Assembly (NCBI GenBank): GCA_949317995.1 | Contig: OX439043.1 | Location: forward strand, 58,359,339-58,423,338 | Reading direction: 5' to 3' | Origin: Acholoe squamosa | Lineage: Eukaryota; Annelida; Polychaeta; Phyllodocida; Polynoidae | DNA: 64,000 bases | Shown here: piece after piece, positions 39,318 through 50,906 of the stretch | Layout: each line of letters starts with the position of its first letter | How positions within the stretch are numbered: the stretch's first letter is position 1 | Program-made: the position numbers and the translations under genes | Notes under the pieces: model-generated | The model's database searches: none | What the model was told of the DNA's origin: nothing | The model's input: only the letters and a program-made list of their open reading frames with translations

Positions 39318-39554
39318 CAGCAGCAGCAGGGCCTGCTCACTCACTGCGTCCATAACAACTCAGACATTCAGCCCCTGGTGCTGCCCTGCTCCTCCTCCTG
39401 TAGCTTGCTGCTGCAGCCTTGCTGCTTCATGCCTGCAGCAGACAGTCTGCTACATGTTCCTACAGCCTCTGCACGACATAAGCACGAGGCACACTGAAGG
39501 ACCCCTTATACAACGAACAGGAGGAAGCCACCCACAGCCTACTGGATACTACAG
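39318..39554 (+). CDS. Weak candidate cassette exon (79 codons)
   Basis: An acceptor-like tract (catcgtccccacag) starts a CAG-repeat stretch that stays open for 237 nt to a donor CTACAG/gtacat. It begins and ends in phase 2, exactly the phase of the flanking exons, so inclusion would insert 79 residues without frameshift. The peptide is Cys/Ser/Ala-rich and not obviously conserved, and a second frame is also open for 59 codons, so the CAG-rich composition may explain the openness. It could equally be the untranslated leader of an internal promoter. Confidence 0.2.
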
Positions 39555-42500
39555 GTACATATACATTGACTGTGCCACATAACAGTATGCACCTCCTGAA
39601 GCCTTCACCCATACACCATACATCCACATGTACAGTGGCGTGATCCTCAGTGTGTGTTGTAGGGGGGCCAGGCGTCACGCGCCGCCTACCAGCTGTGGTG
39701 GTGGTGACTAGCACCACCTACACCTTCATACACCCACATAACAACGGTGGCTTCAGAAGCCACTCATTCAGCCTGGATGCCACAGGTCAGCATCTGAATA
39801 TTGTCAATATATGGAGTATCTATGACATTGGGAATACACTTAGGGAAAGGTTGGTTTCTGAAGAAGGTCTTCTACAGTGTGTAGCATAGGCGTACATAAA
39901 CTTTGGAGAGCCGACCTGGGAGCTGGGTGGTGTATATACATAGAGAAGACTGTGACCTGCTTACACTGTATTAGTCCCCCAGCAGTAGCACACTACAACC
40001 CACCTACCAGCACCCTAGCCCTGCTCCCCCCAGCCTGCACTACCACCTCACACTGAGTGCCAGGCACACCACCATCAGCACCACCCCGCTGCTGCTGCAC
40101 CACTACCGCTGCCTCCACCACCACCACTCGTCAGCAGACGCGCACTACCCAGTCGTGTGCCTAGCCGACCTTTGTTGGTGTAGTGTATCTGTGAGGCAGA
40201 ATACGGCATACTGCTAACTTAAGTCTGAATTTAAGCCGATCTCGGTCACCTTATTCCTCAGTAGCAGCAGTGTCTACTACCTGGTCACTGAAAGCTTGAA
40301 GTGGGCATTGATCAGCATATCTGTAGTACCGCGTGGAACAGCGCCGGTCATGGACCCAGCTCTTGGGGAGCAGGAGGAGGGACACTAAGGCGTCACCCAC
40401 ATCCACAGTAAAGGAGACCCACAGACTATCACTATGTATAACACTGTACACTATGGCCATGTCATAGTACTAAGAACACATCCAGCTGTTGTCAGCGATC
40501 ATGGTGACCTTCACACCACCCCTTGAGCACTGTTTTATAAGCACAACCAGAACTGACAAGTTCATACCCATCACCACATCGGCCTTACCAGGACTAGTGC
40601 AGAAAGGACCTTGGAGCGGTACCCCGACACAGGTAGGTTGTGTATTGTAGGTCACGCCGCTGTTAGCAACGTCGTCAGTCAGAAATACACATTTATACAG
40701 TCAGTGCATTGCTCCACAGTGGTGGGGTCACTGTGTGTAGGTCTGGCTCTCTCATGGCAGGGGCGAGAGGGGTAGGGACTAAGGGGTCGGTCTACATGGT
40801 TGTTAATGCTATTTTTGCTGCAGACATTGCAAGTAACAGTTCTATTAGTGCTACTACCCTCAGCTTGGGAAATATAGGGGTCTGGGAACACCCAATTGCA
40901 TTTGGGACTTTTTGGTTGCTTCCTTACGGCATCCTTTCTAGGCGATCTGCAGGCGCAATTTAGAAGCCACCGCGGAAGCCACTTGAAAAGGCCAAGGCAG
41001 CACCATGCAGCAGCGGCGGCGGCAGCAGCAGTCCAGACCATGCTGCCTTAGAGTTAGATCTGCTGTCTGTACTTAAACTAACTTCTGTTCTCGTGCTGGT
41101 GTAGGGGGAGGGGTTGAGTTGAACGCCCCCAGTTGGCGTGGGACTGTATGTTTGTATATTATCATACAAAGAAATGTTAGCTAGTACAGTGCAGTCCGTC
41201 CCACTTACTACCACACAGGTCAGGGACTACCACCATAGCTCAGCTGCAACCTCATACACTGAAAACAGCCTTCTCATCCAACCCACCCCCCTGCCCTACA
41301 GACCAGCCCCTCCTACCCCCAAGCCTCACCCCCTACTCACCCCAGCCGGTCCTGGGATCGCGATACCATGAATACAGGTTAGGCAGATTCCATAGATGCC
41401 TCCTTTCCTCTATTTTACTCAGCCCTCCAACTAAAAACAAAAATAAACCAGCTAGTACCACGGTGAAGTGGGAAGCATATAGTGTACATGCTAAAAACAT
41501 AGTGAATTATTGGCTAACACTGCCAGGGGTATGGGGAGGTTAGGTAGAGGAGTAAATATGTCAGTGCACAAGGTAGGCGATAGGGCTTCCTCAGTGCCTG
41601 GAGGAAGAATGAGTCTGGACAGGAATCTTTTCGTGTACATTCTGAAGTAGGGCCAGGGTCTGCGGCTACATGCATACCTCACACGGTCTCGCGGCAGTGT
41701 ATTTTCTCCATTCTAGGTACTTAGAGCCCAAGTCCCATATTACAGTGATACACCACCTAAAGGCGATACATAATACTTACTTAATAGCTACATAATATGT
41801 AGTAATAGTAGAGAGCATTGCCTGTAGCTGCCTTGTATGTGCCAGGCTGTGCTGGGGCCTGCTGGCCCTGACTCTGGCTTCGTCAGTCATCGATCTCTTC
41901 AGGCTGCAAGGCTGTATTCACCAGGCAGCACTAGGGGGGATCTCCATCACCACCACTTCCCTCCTCCACCCCGCCCCCACATCCCACAGCCAGCTGCTGA
42001 TCCAACCCTGCCAGTGCTGGTACCGGTAGCAGGTAGTAGGCTCATCCAGCAACCACCAACACACAGCACTACTTTTAGAGACGATCGATCTGCGGGGGAC
42101 GTTCGAAAAGCAGCCTGATCACCTATTCATATTTCTGGTTTTGCGTGGGTTAATTAAACATGCGAAGGCTGTCTGTGGTATTGGAGAACAGTTGGGGTTG
42201 AGATTTTTGTTCAACAACAAGCAATCAGCTCTGACTGTGTCTAGCCCACTGTGGCCTGGTTGCGGTTTGGTTTCCTTTCAGGCTTTCATGGGTTTCAAAT
42301 GGGCAATGTAACTGGAAAACATTTAGTTTCACCAATATGGATAAAACAGCTTGAAGCATCTTCAGTCGTTGTTGGGTAAATATCTAACTGTACAAAAGTT
42401 GGCTGAGGGGCAACGTGGCGAGTTAAGGGAGTACACCATGAACTCAGGTCATGGGGTCTCCCCTTGGCCAACTGGGCACTGGGCCCAAAAACCCTGACCC

Positions 42501-42786
42501 CACTCTGGAACCTCACCTCACTCAGGGGCGTGGGATGATCTTGACCAGACCCTGGCCCTCTATTCTCTATGCTCCCCATGCTGAGTTTGTAAAGACCATA
42601 GCACCATCTTCGATTAACAAAAAAAAATAAAGCGATTCTCTATGCTGCTGAACCAGAAATCTAGAATAATAATTCTTGATAATTTTCTTCCTGAACGACT
42701 TTGTAGATAACTGTAGATGGATTCATAAGGTTTTAGTATCTTCCTCCTGTGCATTTCTGCTCATCTAGTCAACTCCCCCTGTAAGT

Positions 42787-42788
<2 letters not shown>

Positions 42789-42861
<73 letters not shown>
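42789..42861. repeat. (AT)n microsatellite, 73 bp
   Basis: An alternating AT run preceded by ACTCCCCCTGTAAGTCCAT, the same 19-bp 5' flank as the array at 24038-24111. The shared left flank with a different right flank suggests a mobile or remnant element carrying the microsatellite at its end. Confidence 0.98.
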
Positions 42862-42863
<2 letters not shown>

Positions 42864-45122
42864 TTATACATAAGCACCTGCAGAGACGGCCAGGCCCTTA
42901 TATGTTGCCCCTCCCCCTCCCCCAGCAGCACAACCAGCTCTCCTGCTGCAGCTGCTGCTACAACTGGGGTCAGCAGAAAGTAGGCCAGACGGTACACCCT
43001 ACCCGCCCCCGCCTACTGCCTGCCTGCCTCCACCATCATCAGTCGTCTCATCTAGCAGCTTGCCTCCCCTCTGTACATGTATATAAATATATGCTTCTCC
43101 TACATGTACGTTACCCAAGTGCACTACTAGTGTGGGATGGTGCTAACTAGAGAAGCACTGGGGGCGTACTTTGGCACTCATATTGATCTTACAGTATTAC
43201 ACAAACCACAGGAATAATTAATCATTACAATATGGAAAAAATAGGTATGGCCCAAGTAGACAAAAAGAAAAGGAAATGCTGTAAATTGTATTTGCATAAA
43301 AGAAACAGTAGTGTCGTGCTTGGATATTGTATCCCTCGTCACCAAAGCAAGAAAAGAAGAGAGAGAACCACAAGAATTCCAAATAAGAAAGTTATGTGGA
43401 CGTTTGATGAACCTTTGTACATGTATAACGATAACGGAAGTCCTATGTGCTATGATAAGATCTGTAAATAGTGTTATGTGGTCTTTGTTTTACCATGGTA
43501 TTAGATGATAACTGGACATGGAATAGTTAGATGTTAAGCAAGTTTGCCAAATATATCAACATTACCCTGTTAGTATTTACCATTATCAGTGAGTACTAGG
43601 TATTTTCATATGTTGGTCAGCCCAAGTGTAAAGTTGAGACTCAATATTGCAATACCTTTGTCAAAACACTGATTAATATGAAATAAATATTTGTTCTCAC
43701 TTGCTGTAGACATGCTATCAATGCTGAGTGAGGACTTTAGATAAGAGGTCTGATACAGCCTGTTATCTGTGTGTATAGCATGTGACCGGGTCAAGGGTCA
43801 GGTGGTGTGATAGGTGGCTGATAGGGTCATGTTATCTGACTCTAATCAGACTCAGGTTATGAGGAGACAGAGAGGGCCCCTCCCCCTGCCTGTCCTCTAC
43901 CTTACACTGGTGCCCTGTTCCGATCAACAAAGAAAAACACAGGCAACCCACAAACCTTAGAAGTTGCCATACATGTCCACTTCCAAAGGGTCTTATTATG
44001 CCCCTTGCTGGTAATAGATTTTTTTCAAGAGAGTATGTATCTCAAAAACAAGTACCCAGCATAAGTCACTACTCATGTGACTCATCTGCTTTTGCCTGTC
44101 GTTGATACTTAGTTAGAAGTCTAGAATGGTGTAAAATAACTGTATTTGATGTAGATGTAATACACTACCAAGGTACCTGGGTGCACATTGACTGGTATGT
44201 CCCATGGAGACCAAGGTACACCTATGTGATAGAACCTGTTTGTACCACCTGCAGCCTGGGTAGGCAGGTGTTAGCATTAAGTGTATCCTCCTGACCCTTA
44301 ACCTGGCAGTTTACACGGACCATCTTTTAACACCTGTACGTCTGTGCAATGTCTTCTATGTCTCAGGTTAGGCAGACGGCTAGCTCATACCTGAAATATC
44401 TTTGTGGGATTTTTCATGACATTCTGTTGACAGTGTCATTTGTAACCTACTTTTGCGCTGTTGAAACTTCTACGAGCTACGTGGCTGAAAACATATACCG
44501 GTACATGTAAAATACTGCACTATATCGTTTTCTACACTGTTTGTGTATCATACTATGTCAACCGGTAAATACAATTTTAAAATACAACGTAAAACGAATA
44601 TGATTTAGCTGCAAGACAAATAGCTTGCTCTCTGAGCAAAGGCCCCAACATTCAGAAATAACCACAGGTCAAAGTGTATATTTTAGGCGATGCCAACCAA
44701 GTGTGACAGAAATCTTTATACAGGTGTAGGGTATATACATGTATGACTATACATAGTGTAGCCATGAATAGATCCATTGATTGATATTGGGCAGAGGTGG
44801 TGACAAAGACCACAAAACTTAGGGACGTAGTGAGTGGTAGTACAATAATGGATTTCTACCCTCTACTCTTTAGTGGTAGGCTAGGAATAGTACTGCGTTA
44901 ATGTTAAGAGATATTGGGGGAGGAGAGATTCAGCCAGCTTGATTTTGTAGGACACCCAGGTTCTATCAAAGAATGCGGTAACTTTCAGCTGTATTAATGA
45001 GGCATTGTGTTTGCTAATTCCAAGGTGTTGTGCATTATAATGTGTGTATCCTCTTTCATAGAAATTTGTTGATGATACTTGAGCAACAAAAACTTATGGT
45101 GAATTGGTCGGTCTATTTCCAG

Positions 45123-45342
45123 AGAGCGGAAACATAGAGAAGAGCAAGAAAGAGAAAGAAAGCGAGAAGAGGCTGAAAGATTAGAACGAGAAAGAATAGA
45201 GAAGGAGAGAAAGGAACAGGAGCGGTTAAAACGGGAACAACGAGAAAGGTCTGAGCGGGGACATATATTGAAGGATTCCGCCCAGGCCAAGGCAGCAGTT
45301 GATCAACACTTCACAGCATCGCTCCGACTTGCAAGTCAAAAG
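45123..45342 (+). CDS. Main gene exon: coiled coil followed by a Tondu-like motif
   Basis: The acceptor tatttccag at 45122 opens in phase 2: AG from the previous exon plus A gives Arg. The frame continues the Arg/Glu coiled coil without interruption (EQERERKREEAERLERERIE) for about 50 residues. It then leaves the helix with GHILKDSAQAKAA and VDQHFTASLRLASQK. VDQHFTASL (45298-45324) fits the V-[DE]-x-H-F-x-x-[SA]-L core of Tondu motifs in Vestigial-like proteins, which contact TEAD/Scalloped. The donor AAG/gtgaga at 45343 ends in phase 0. A second donor CAA/gtaagg nine bases on is also phase 0 and would add Val-Arg-Gln. Coding status is strongly supported by continuity of composition and phase; TEAD binding is inference. 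Confidence 0.88.
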
Positions 45343-45389
45343 GTGAGACAAGTAAGGTTTACTTCAAATATATAGAAATGTGATATAAT

Positions 45390-45534
45390 CAGGGATGTAA
45401 GTCTTCAGGGATTTTCCTGATTTCAGGGATTTTCATGTTCCAAAAACCTATACATTCCTATACAAAACCTATATATTTAAGGGGTTCTTTTCGAGCATTT
45501 CAGGGATTTTGGTGCTTAGTGACTTCCATCCCTG
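45390..45534. mobile_element. MITE with CAGGGATG ends, copy 1
   Basis: A 145-bp element starting CAGGGATGTAAGTCTTCA and ending GACTTCCATCCCTG, flanked by the direct repeat TATAAT (45384-45389 and 45535-45540). It has internal repeats of CAGGGATTTT. The copy at 50299-50474 shares the ends. A CAGGG terminus suggests a hAT-like origin, though the 6-bp duplication is shorter than usual. Confidence 0.85.
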
Positions 45535-46929
45535 TATAATGGTCTTGTGGATCAATGCATCAATGCGTGTGTCTTAAATGGAAAATAAATATCCATCAGC
45601 GTCATGCACAGGAAATTACTTGGCCTGATACAATACAGAGGAAATCAAAAGAGGTGTTAATAGATATTGTGTTGGAACCAATCAATGTTTTGTAGAGCTT
45701 TATGCCAACTCAGCATTCTCATTGAAATGAAAAACTTTGGAAAATGAGAATCAAAGACACAGTTGAGTTAACAAAAGTTATCAACACAAAAAATAAAGAC
45801 CCATGTAGGATACCAGTTGCCCATTCATTTGAGCAGCGAGGTGCATGCAGCCGGAAGCGATGAGTCAGCCCATAAGCTTTCATAGCTCCAGGGTTTAGAA
45901 GACAGACCTGGCTGGAGTTAGGGCAAGGTGGCAGGCGACTATGGTAGTGTGCTGTTTCACATATCACGATATTGAATTGGCATGGGACCAAGAGACTCAG
46001 ATTACAGGAAGCAAGTGGGGACAAAGCCTTGGTGCCTTAGGACTGGGCCCCCTATGGAGTCATTATGTGGTGGTAGAAGTGGGCTCTGACCCTCACAGAC
46101 CACAGTTCTGTAGCCATGGGGCCCTGTGAGTCCTTTACATATAGTTTGTAGTGATATTGTATGTCAATGTATAGTCAGACCCAGGGATCACCTACAGGAG
46201 GAGGTCACCTGGAGGTCATATAGGGACATAGAGGTCAGAAGTGGGCTGTCTTTGGTAAGTAGGCAGTGTCTGAATTAAAATAACCCCCCCCCCCCACAGG
46301 TGATAATGTAACTGATATAATATAAACGAGACTTTTATTGCGGAGGGCTCTCAAAAATTCAATCATTACCATTAAAATATTTGCCTGTTATGACCGCAGA
46401 CGCAGGCCAACTAATATAATGGTACAATATAAAGGTGTACCGATACATGGCGGTCGATCTAGTAGTTACAGTATTATTAAAAGCGGTCAATCTGCACCGC
46501 ACAACGATGGGTTCATACCTGTTAGGGTGGATGTGCCGCAGGAAGGGAAGAAGAGTGCTGCAGGGCAGACGTGATCACAGTTATAAGGCCACTAACAACA
46601 GATGAAATGAGAGAATTGAGCTGTCGCTGGTGGTCCTGCACAGATATGGTTTAGATGACAGCTGGTACTAAAAATGGAAGGCGTGCCTTGGGTGAGGCGG
46701 AAAGAAGGAGACCTGACCATAGGAAATGGCCAAACTGCTGCTGCTGCTACTGCTACTGCCGCCACTGCTACTGCCGCCGTTGCTAGCAAGCAGCACCAGT
46801 ATCAGCTGTAGCTGCTGCTACGCTGATGTATTAATACAACCTCGTGGTAGCTTAAAGCCATCTACCTGTTGCAGCAGTTCTTTGTTCTTATGGTGTATGC
46901 ACACCCTAACACAGAATCCTCAAGAGCTG

Positions 46930-47082
46930 CAGGGGCGTGGGAAGCAGTTTCAGAGTGGGTGGGACCAGGGGGTTTTCTGCATTTTTTGACCGCCCTTTGC
47001 TTGACCTTTTAGTTTTGACCTTTTGAGGAGTTGGCCAAAAGTGGGGGGGGGGGACATGTCTTCCCTGCTTTCCACGCCCATG
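46930..47082. mobile_element. MITE of a CAGGGGCGTRGGAA family, copy B
   Basis: A 153-bp element with inverted ends CAGGGGCGTGGGAAGCAG / CTGCTTTCCACGCCCATG, flanked by AGCTG on both sides. The ends resemble the element at 17248-17622 (CAGGGGCGTAGGAA), so they probably belong to one family. The interior carries a G homopolymer and GACC(T/G)(T/C)TT repeats. Confidence 0.75.
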
Positions 47083-47750
47083 AGCTGGGGCCCTGGAAAG
47101 AGGAATTGTAAAATGTCAAAATGGTAGAGGGGTCTGGTTATGGCAGCTACAAATTGCTCTGTCAGTCTTTGTCGAAACAGGATTCATTATCATAATGTAG
47201 CAACTGGTGCAGTGTGAATTTGCAGACCTGCTGATTCACACCATGCAGGGGATGACTAAGGCTGTGTGATAGACCAATGTTGTGCCTGTGTCTTCTAAAT
47301 CTATGTGTGAGAGGGGGTACTTCTTTAATACAGTGTTTTCTCATTATAAATGTGGAGACGCCTTACAGTCCAACCCTCCTTCTATCTACCGTTTCAGCAC
47401 CATGCTGTGTCAGCTTTTATATCCAATAAACCATCCTAGCATCCACCCTAGCCTTCACAGATGCTCGTCTTGCCCAAGTCCCTGCCAGACAAAGCGAAAG
47501 GGAACAAAAAAGGCAATGAAAGCCAGCATAGATGGAATACACATCCAGAGATAAAAGCAAATCTACCCAATCTCCATGTCATTGCATGTTTTAACGTCCT
47601 ATAAACATCCTGGTAGCCATTTCGTGTACTAATCAAATGAGGTGCATTCATCACCTCAACCCAGCCCATTCCTATCATACGCACTTCCTAAGGTGTCACC
47701 GCTTTGTTGCTCTGGGGGCAACCCCAACTCACTTGACGTAACTGCCTTTA

Positions 47751-48104
47751 TCACAGGAAACGGGGCCAAAAGAGGTTCTCTTTGGACCCTCTATAGTCAG
47801 GACAAAGAGACGTAAGGACCCTCTATGGTCAGACCTTTTTCTGGTTTTTGCAAGAACAAGACTTCTGTCTGGACCCTCTATGATAATATTAAAGGAACTT
47901 CTCCCTTGCTTCCAATGACCATAACACAAGAAGGTCTCTTTCTGGACCTTAGTATGGTTATTACAAGAACACATCTCCCTCGGCCCTCTCTGGCTATTAT
48001 AAATGAACATATCTCGTTCCTCCTAAGACTAAGAGAACGCATATTTCTCACTGGGCCCTCTATGGTCATAACAAGACCTCCCACTTGGACCCTCTAATGG
48101 ACTC
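47751..48104. repeat. Degenerate minisatellite, about 35-bp units
   Basis: Around nine diverged units share the core GGACCCTCTATGGTCAT followed by A-rich AACAAGAAC and a TCTC-rich spacer. Recognisable cores lie near 47790, 47817, 47870, 47954, 48051 and 48090. No coding meaning is evident. Confidence 0.75.
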
Positions 48105-48975
48105 TTGAAAATACGTCACGACTTATCTCCAATTAGTAACGAGAGTAAGCACTCGCCCTTTTACCCATAAGTCAATTTGGCAAGATGGGGGAGAGAAGGG
48201 GGTGTACGAAAAAGTCAGGTCATATGCTTAGTACAATTAAAATTTATGTTAACCAGAGAATGAGTCAGCAATGTTATTATGCACTCACTACAGTACACAC
48301 AGCCAATGTTTCTGGCAGAAATCGACTCTCCTCTGCATGAGCAATAACATATCTGCATTTCAATCACTTCCTATTGATTTCTGAGGCTGTGGTAGGGACA
48401 AAGGCACTGGTGATTGGCTTTGGTTATGTTGGGTGGAGTGAGGCAAGTGTGTGTGTGTTTGTCGGATGGGTTGGGGGCGGGGGGGGGTAGCATCTCTTGC
48501 AGCATCTCTGGAAGCGCAGCGCCTGGGAATGCTGTAGAAGGTAATAAATGGCCACACGCCCATTTCCCCAATGACGTGGCCCCCCGGACCTGCTTCCCTT
48601 GGGTGCCTCAGGACGCAATCAATAGGAGGTGGGCAGTAGGGAGGGGGCTAGGGGAGTGGGATTACCTCATACCGCCCTATTCTTCCCAGTGGACTTCAAC
48701 TGAGTATCAGGCCCCGGATTGGCTTCCTCCCAAAACAGTCTGGGAAGCCAGTATCATTTCCCCAAGGCATCGTGGTAAGGAAGCCACTTGCAAAGGTCGA
48801 ATTAGAAAGGAAGCCACTTTAGTGAGGGGGTAAGGTCTACGTTGGGGAAACCGTGTACCCTTTAAGAAAGAATCACTTTAAAAACTTTGAATCCGCTAGT
48901 GTGCCTAGAACTGAGAAGGAACAGATTTCAACAGTGTGAGTTTAAGATCTTGCACTGGCATGATGGAAGGCAGTG

Positions 48976-49162
48976 AGTGAGGAGTGAGTGAGTAATAGAT
49001 GTTTAACGCCATTTCGACAGCTAAGGTCATATTCATGGCGAGAACTACATTACACAATTTCACAGAGGAATGTGTCAGTGCCCGCGTATATGTGCACCAC
49101 ACACATCCTGAGGGGATAGTAAAGAGGAGATATAGACCCTTTTAAGTGGGCTAGGGAAGCCC
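48976..49162 (-). mobile_element. SINE-like retroposon, copy 2 (inverted)
   Basis: The reverse complement matches 1946-2136 with only scattered differences. It is flanked by the 14-bp direct repeat GATGGAAGGCAGTG at 48962-48975 and 49163-49176. Its ACTC-type tail (GAGT on this strand) lies at the left end next to the 3' duplication, as expected for a retroposon inserted on the minus strand. Confidence 0.85.
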
Positions 49163-49804
49163 GATGGAAGGCAGTGCGTAGTGCTCTGTAACTGTATCGT
49201 TCAAGTTAAATACATGTATCAACATCACATAAGCTGATATTAGAACTTGGTATAATCTGAAAAATTAGGCTGGATCTGTGTGTATAGGGCGGTGTCCCAC
49301 AGACATCCACGATGTACACACAGCCATGATTACCCAATGTAATAACCTGGTATTACATAAGATGCCTAATGCTAATATTCTAAGCACACCTTTAGGCTTT
49401 ACTGCTTGCTGACCCAATACATGTAGTACCTCGGCACTACTTAGAGACTTTAGCATTAATATGTTAAGAATTGCCAGGCATTGATTAAACCATATGTTTG
49501 CCAAGCTCTTGACCACGTCGAACGATTCTAGTTTAGGGGTTATCATATTTATCTAAAGTTAAGCTGAAGGAACTGTACACCACAAAATCAACTATCAATA
49601 TATTTGTCCTTTTTTGAAGGTTCTAAACTTAGATCATCCTTATTAAAGCCATTGTTAAGTTTGGTCTGGATGTGCTAATAGGCCGTGTGAGGTGTTAGTG
49701 TGCACTACGTGATAACTGCGCACAAGGCTGTGTGGGAGTGACAGGACGTGAGGAGGGTGGGGGATAGGTGCTGGGCGTGGCTGCTGGAGCTACCGTCACT
49801 GCCC

Positions 49805-49805
<1 letters not shown>

Positions 49806-49844
<39 letters not shown>
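49806..49844. repeat. (CTG)13 trinucleotide tract
   Basis: Thirteen uninterrupted CTG units in an intron. Frames reading poly-Ala or poly-Gln through it are by-products of the repeat and not supported as exons. Confidence 0.97.
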
Positions 49845-49846
<2 letters not shown>

Positions 49847-50298
49847 AACTGCCTGTCAGACATTGCACACAGACAGCATGCCAGCTACAAGCGTCAGCCG
49901 CTACCGGCGTTGCCGTGGAGACGTCCAGATCGATATGGCCCTTGTAGTTTCGGAGTGGTCTGGCGCCTCCCATCTCCCACCCACTCATCACAGCACCCGT
50001 CCTAACGCCCCTCCATGTGGCATCAGTTGGGAGCTGCTCCCAGAGCTGTGAGCTGCTCTCTGCAGTAGGTGTCAGCTGGAGGAGCAGCTGGGGGAGGAGT
50101 AAGGCACTTCTCTGCTCCTGTTGTGAGCAGTCGTCTCCAGGGCCCCATTACCCAGTCGTCCCATTGTTATTAGCTCCATGAGCAGCTCACCATGCTTTAA
50201 CACAATTAGAGTGATGAGCAGCTCTCAACACACATATATCCAGCGCACAACAGCCTGGCTTGGCTGTGAAGGCAATGTAGGGATCCCAAGTTACTCAA

Positions 50299-50474
50299 CA
50301 GGGATGTAAGTCTTCAAGTTTTATCAGGATTTCCTGATTTCTGAAGATTTTGAATGACATGTATTTTCCTTATACAAGTGCTAAGGAGGGCTGTTTGGGG
50401 GAAAAAAAGAAGACTTTTATATCAAGTAAATCTATGGCTTCCTGATTTTTGCCCATGCCTGACTTACATCTCTG
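50299..50474. mobile_element. MITE with CAGGGATG ends, copy 2
   Basis: A 176-bp element with the left end CAGGGATGTAAGTCTTCA identical to the copy at 45390 and the right end TGACTTACATCTCTG. It is flanked by ACTCAA at 50293-50298 and 50475-50480. A 137-codon frame running out of it is not a gene. Confidence 0.85.
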
Positions 50475-50906
50475 ACTCAAAAGGAGGACAGCCTACCGAT
50501 GACATCCATACCTTGTGGACAGTATGCTTCTACATAGATACTATCCTCACCACTCATATTAACAAAGGGTACTTGGCTACCGTTACTTGCACCCTCCACC
50601 AATCAAACCCATATATGAAATACAATAAGCTGGTTGGTACTGTCGTTGGTAGCCATGAAGCAGTGGGATTGGGAACTTTCACCACTTGCCATATACTACT
50701 ACCGGGCCCACACTACAGGCACATTGGAGAAGCACCTTGGTCGTGTGTGAGTGAGATTTCCAGCTGATTCAGCAGCTGATCCAGCCCCCCCACCCCCAAC
50801 TCCCAACTCCATAGGCATAGCCCTGATGCTACTACTGCACCGCCCTCATTGAGGCCAATGAGCTTATACATGTATAGAGAGGTGCCTTACTCTTTAGAAT
50901 GTTATA

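Larger units (their letters stand above)
35334..45122 (+). other. Intron (about 9.8 kb) with CAG-rich islands and regulatory-like motifs
   Basis: Bounded by gtaagt and a tatttccag acceptor. It contains a pre-miRNA-like hairpin at 37878, three GAGC(A/T)GCTC words, GC/CAG-rich islands at 38.7-38.9, 39.3-39.45, 40.05-40.15, 41.0 and 42.9 kb, and an (AT)n array at 42.8 kb. There is one weak in-phase cassette exon candidate at 39318-39554. The GC-rich islands may be an internal promoter region. I see nothing nameable in 43.0-45.1 kb. Confidence 0.6.

Noticed and set aside
48414-48833. 139-codon plus-strand frame
   Set aside because: Gly-rich reading of G homopolymers and GC-rich DNA; no splice signals.
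50354-50767. 137-codon plus-strand frame
   Set aside because: Starts inside a MITE copy and has no splice support or recognisable domain.
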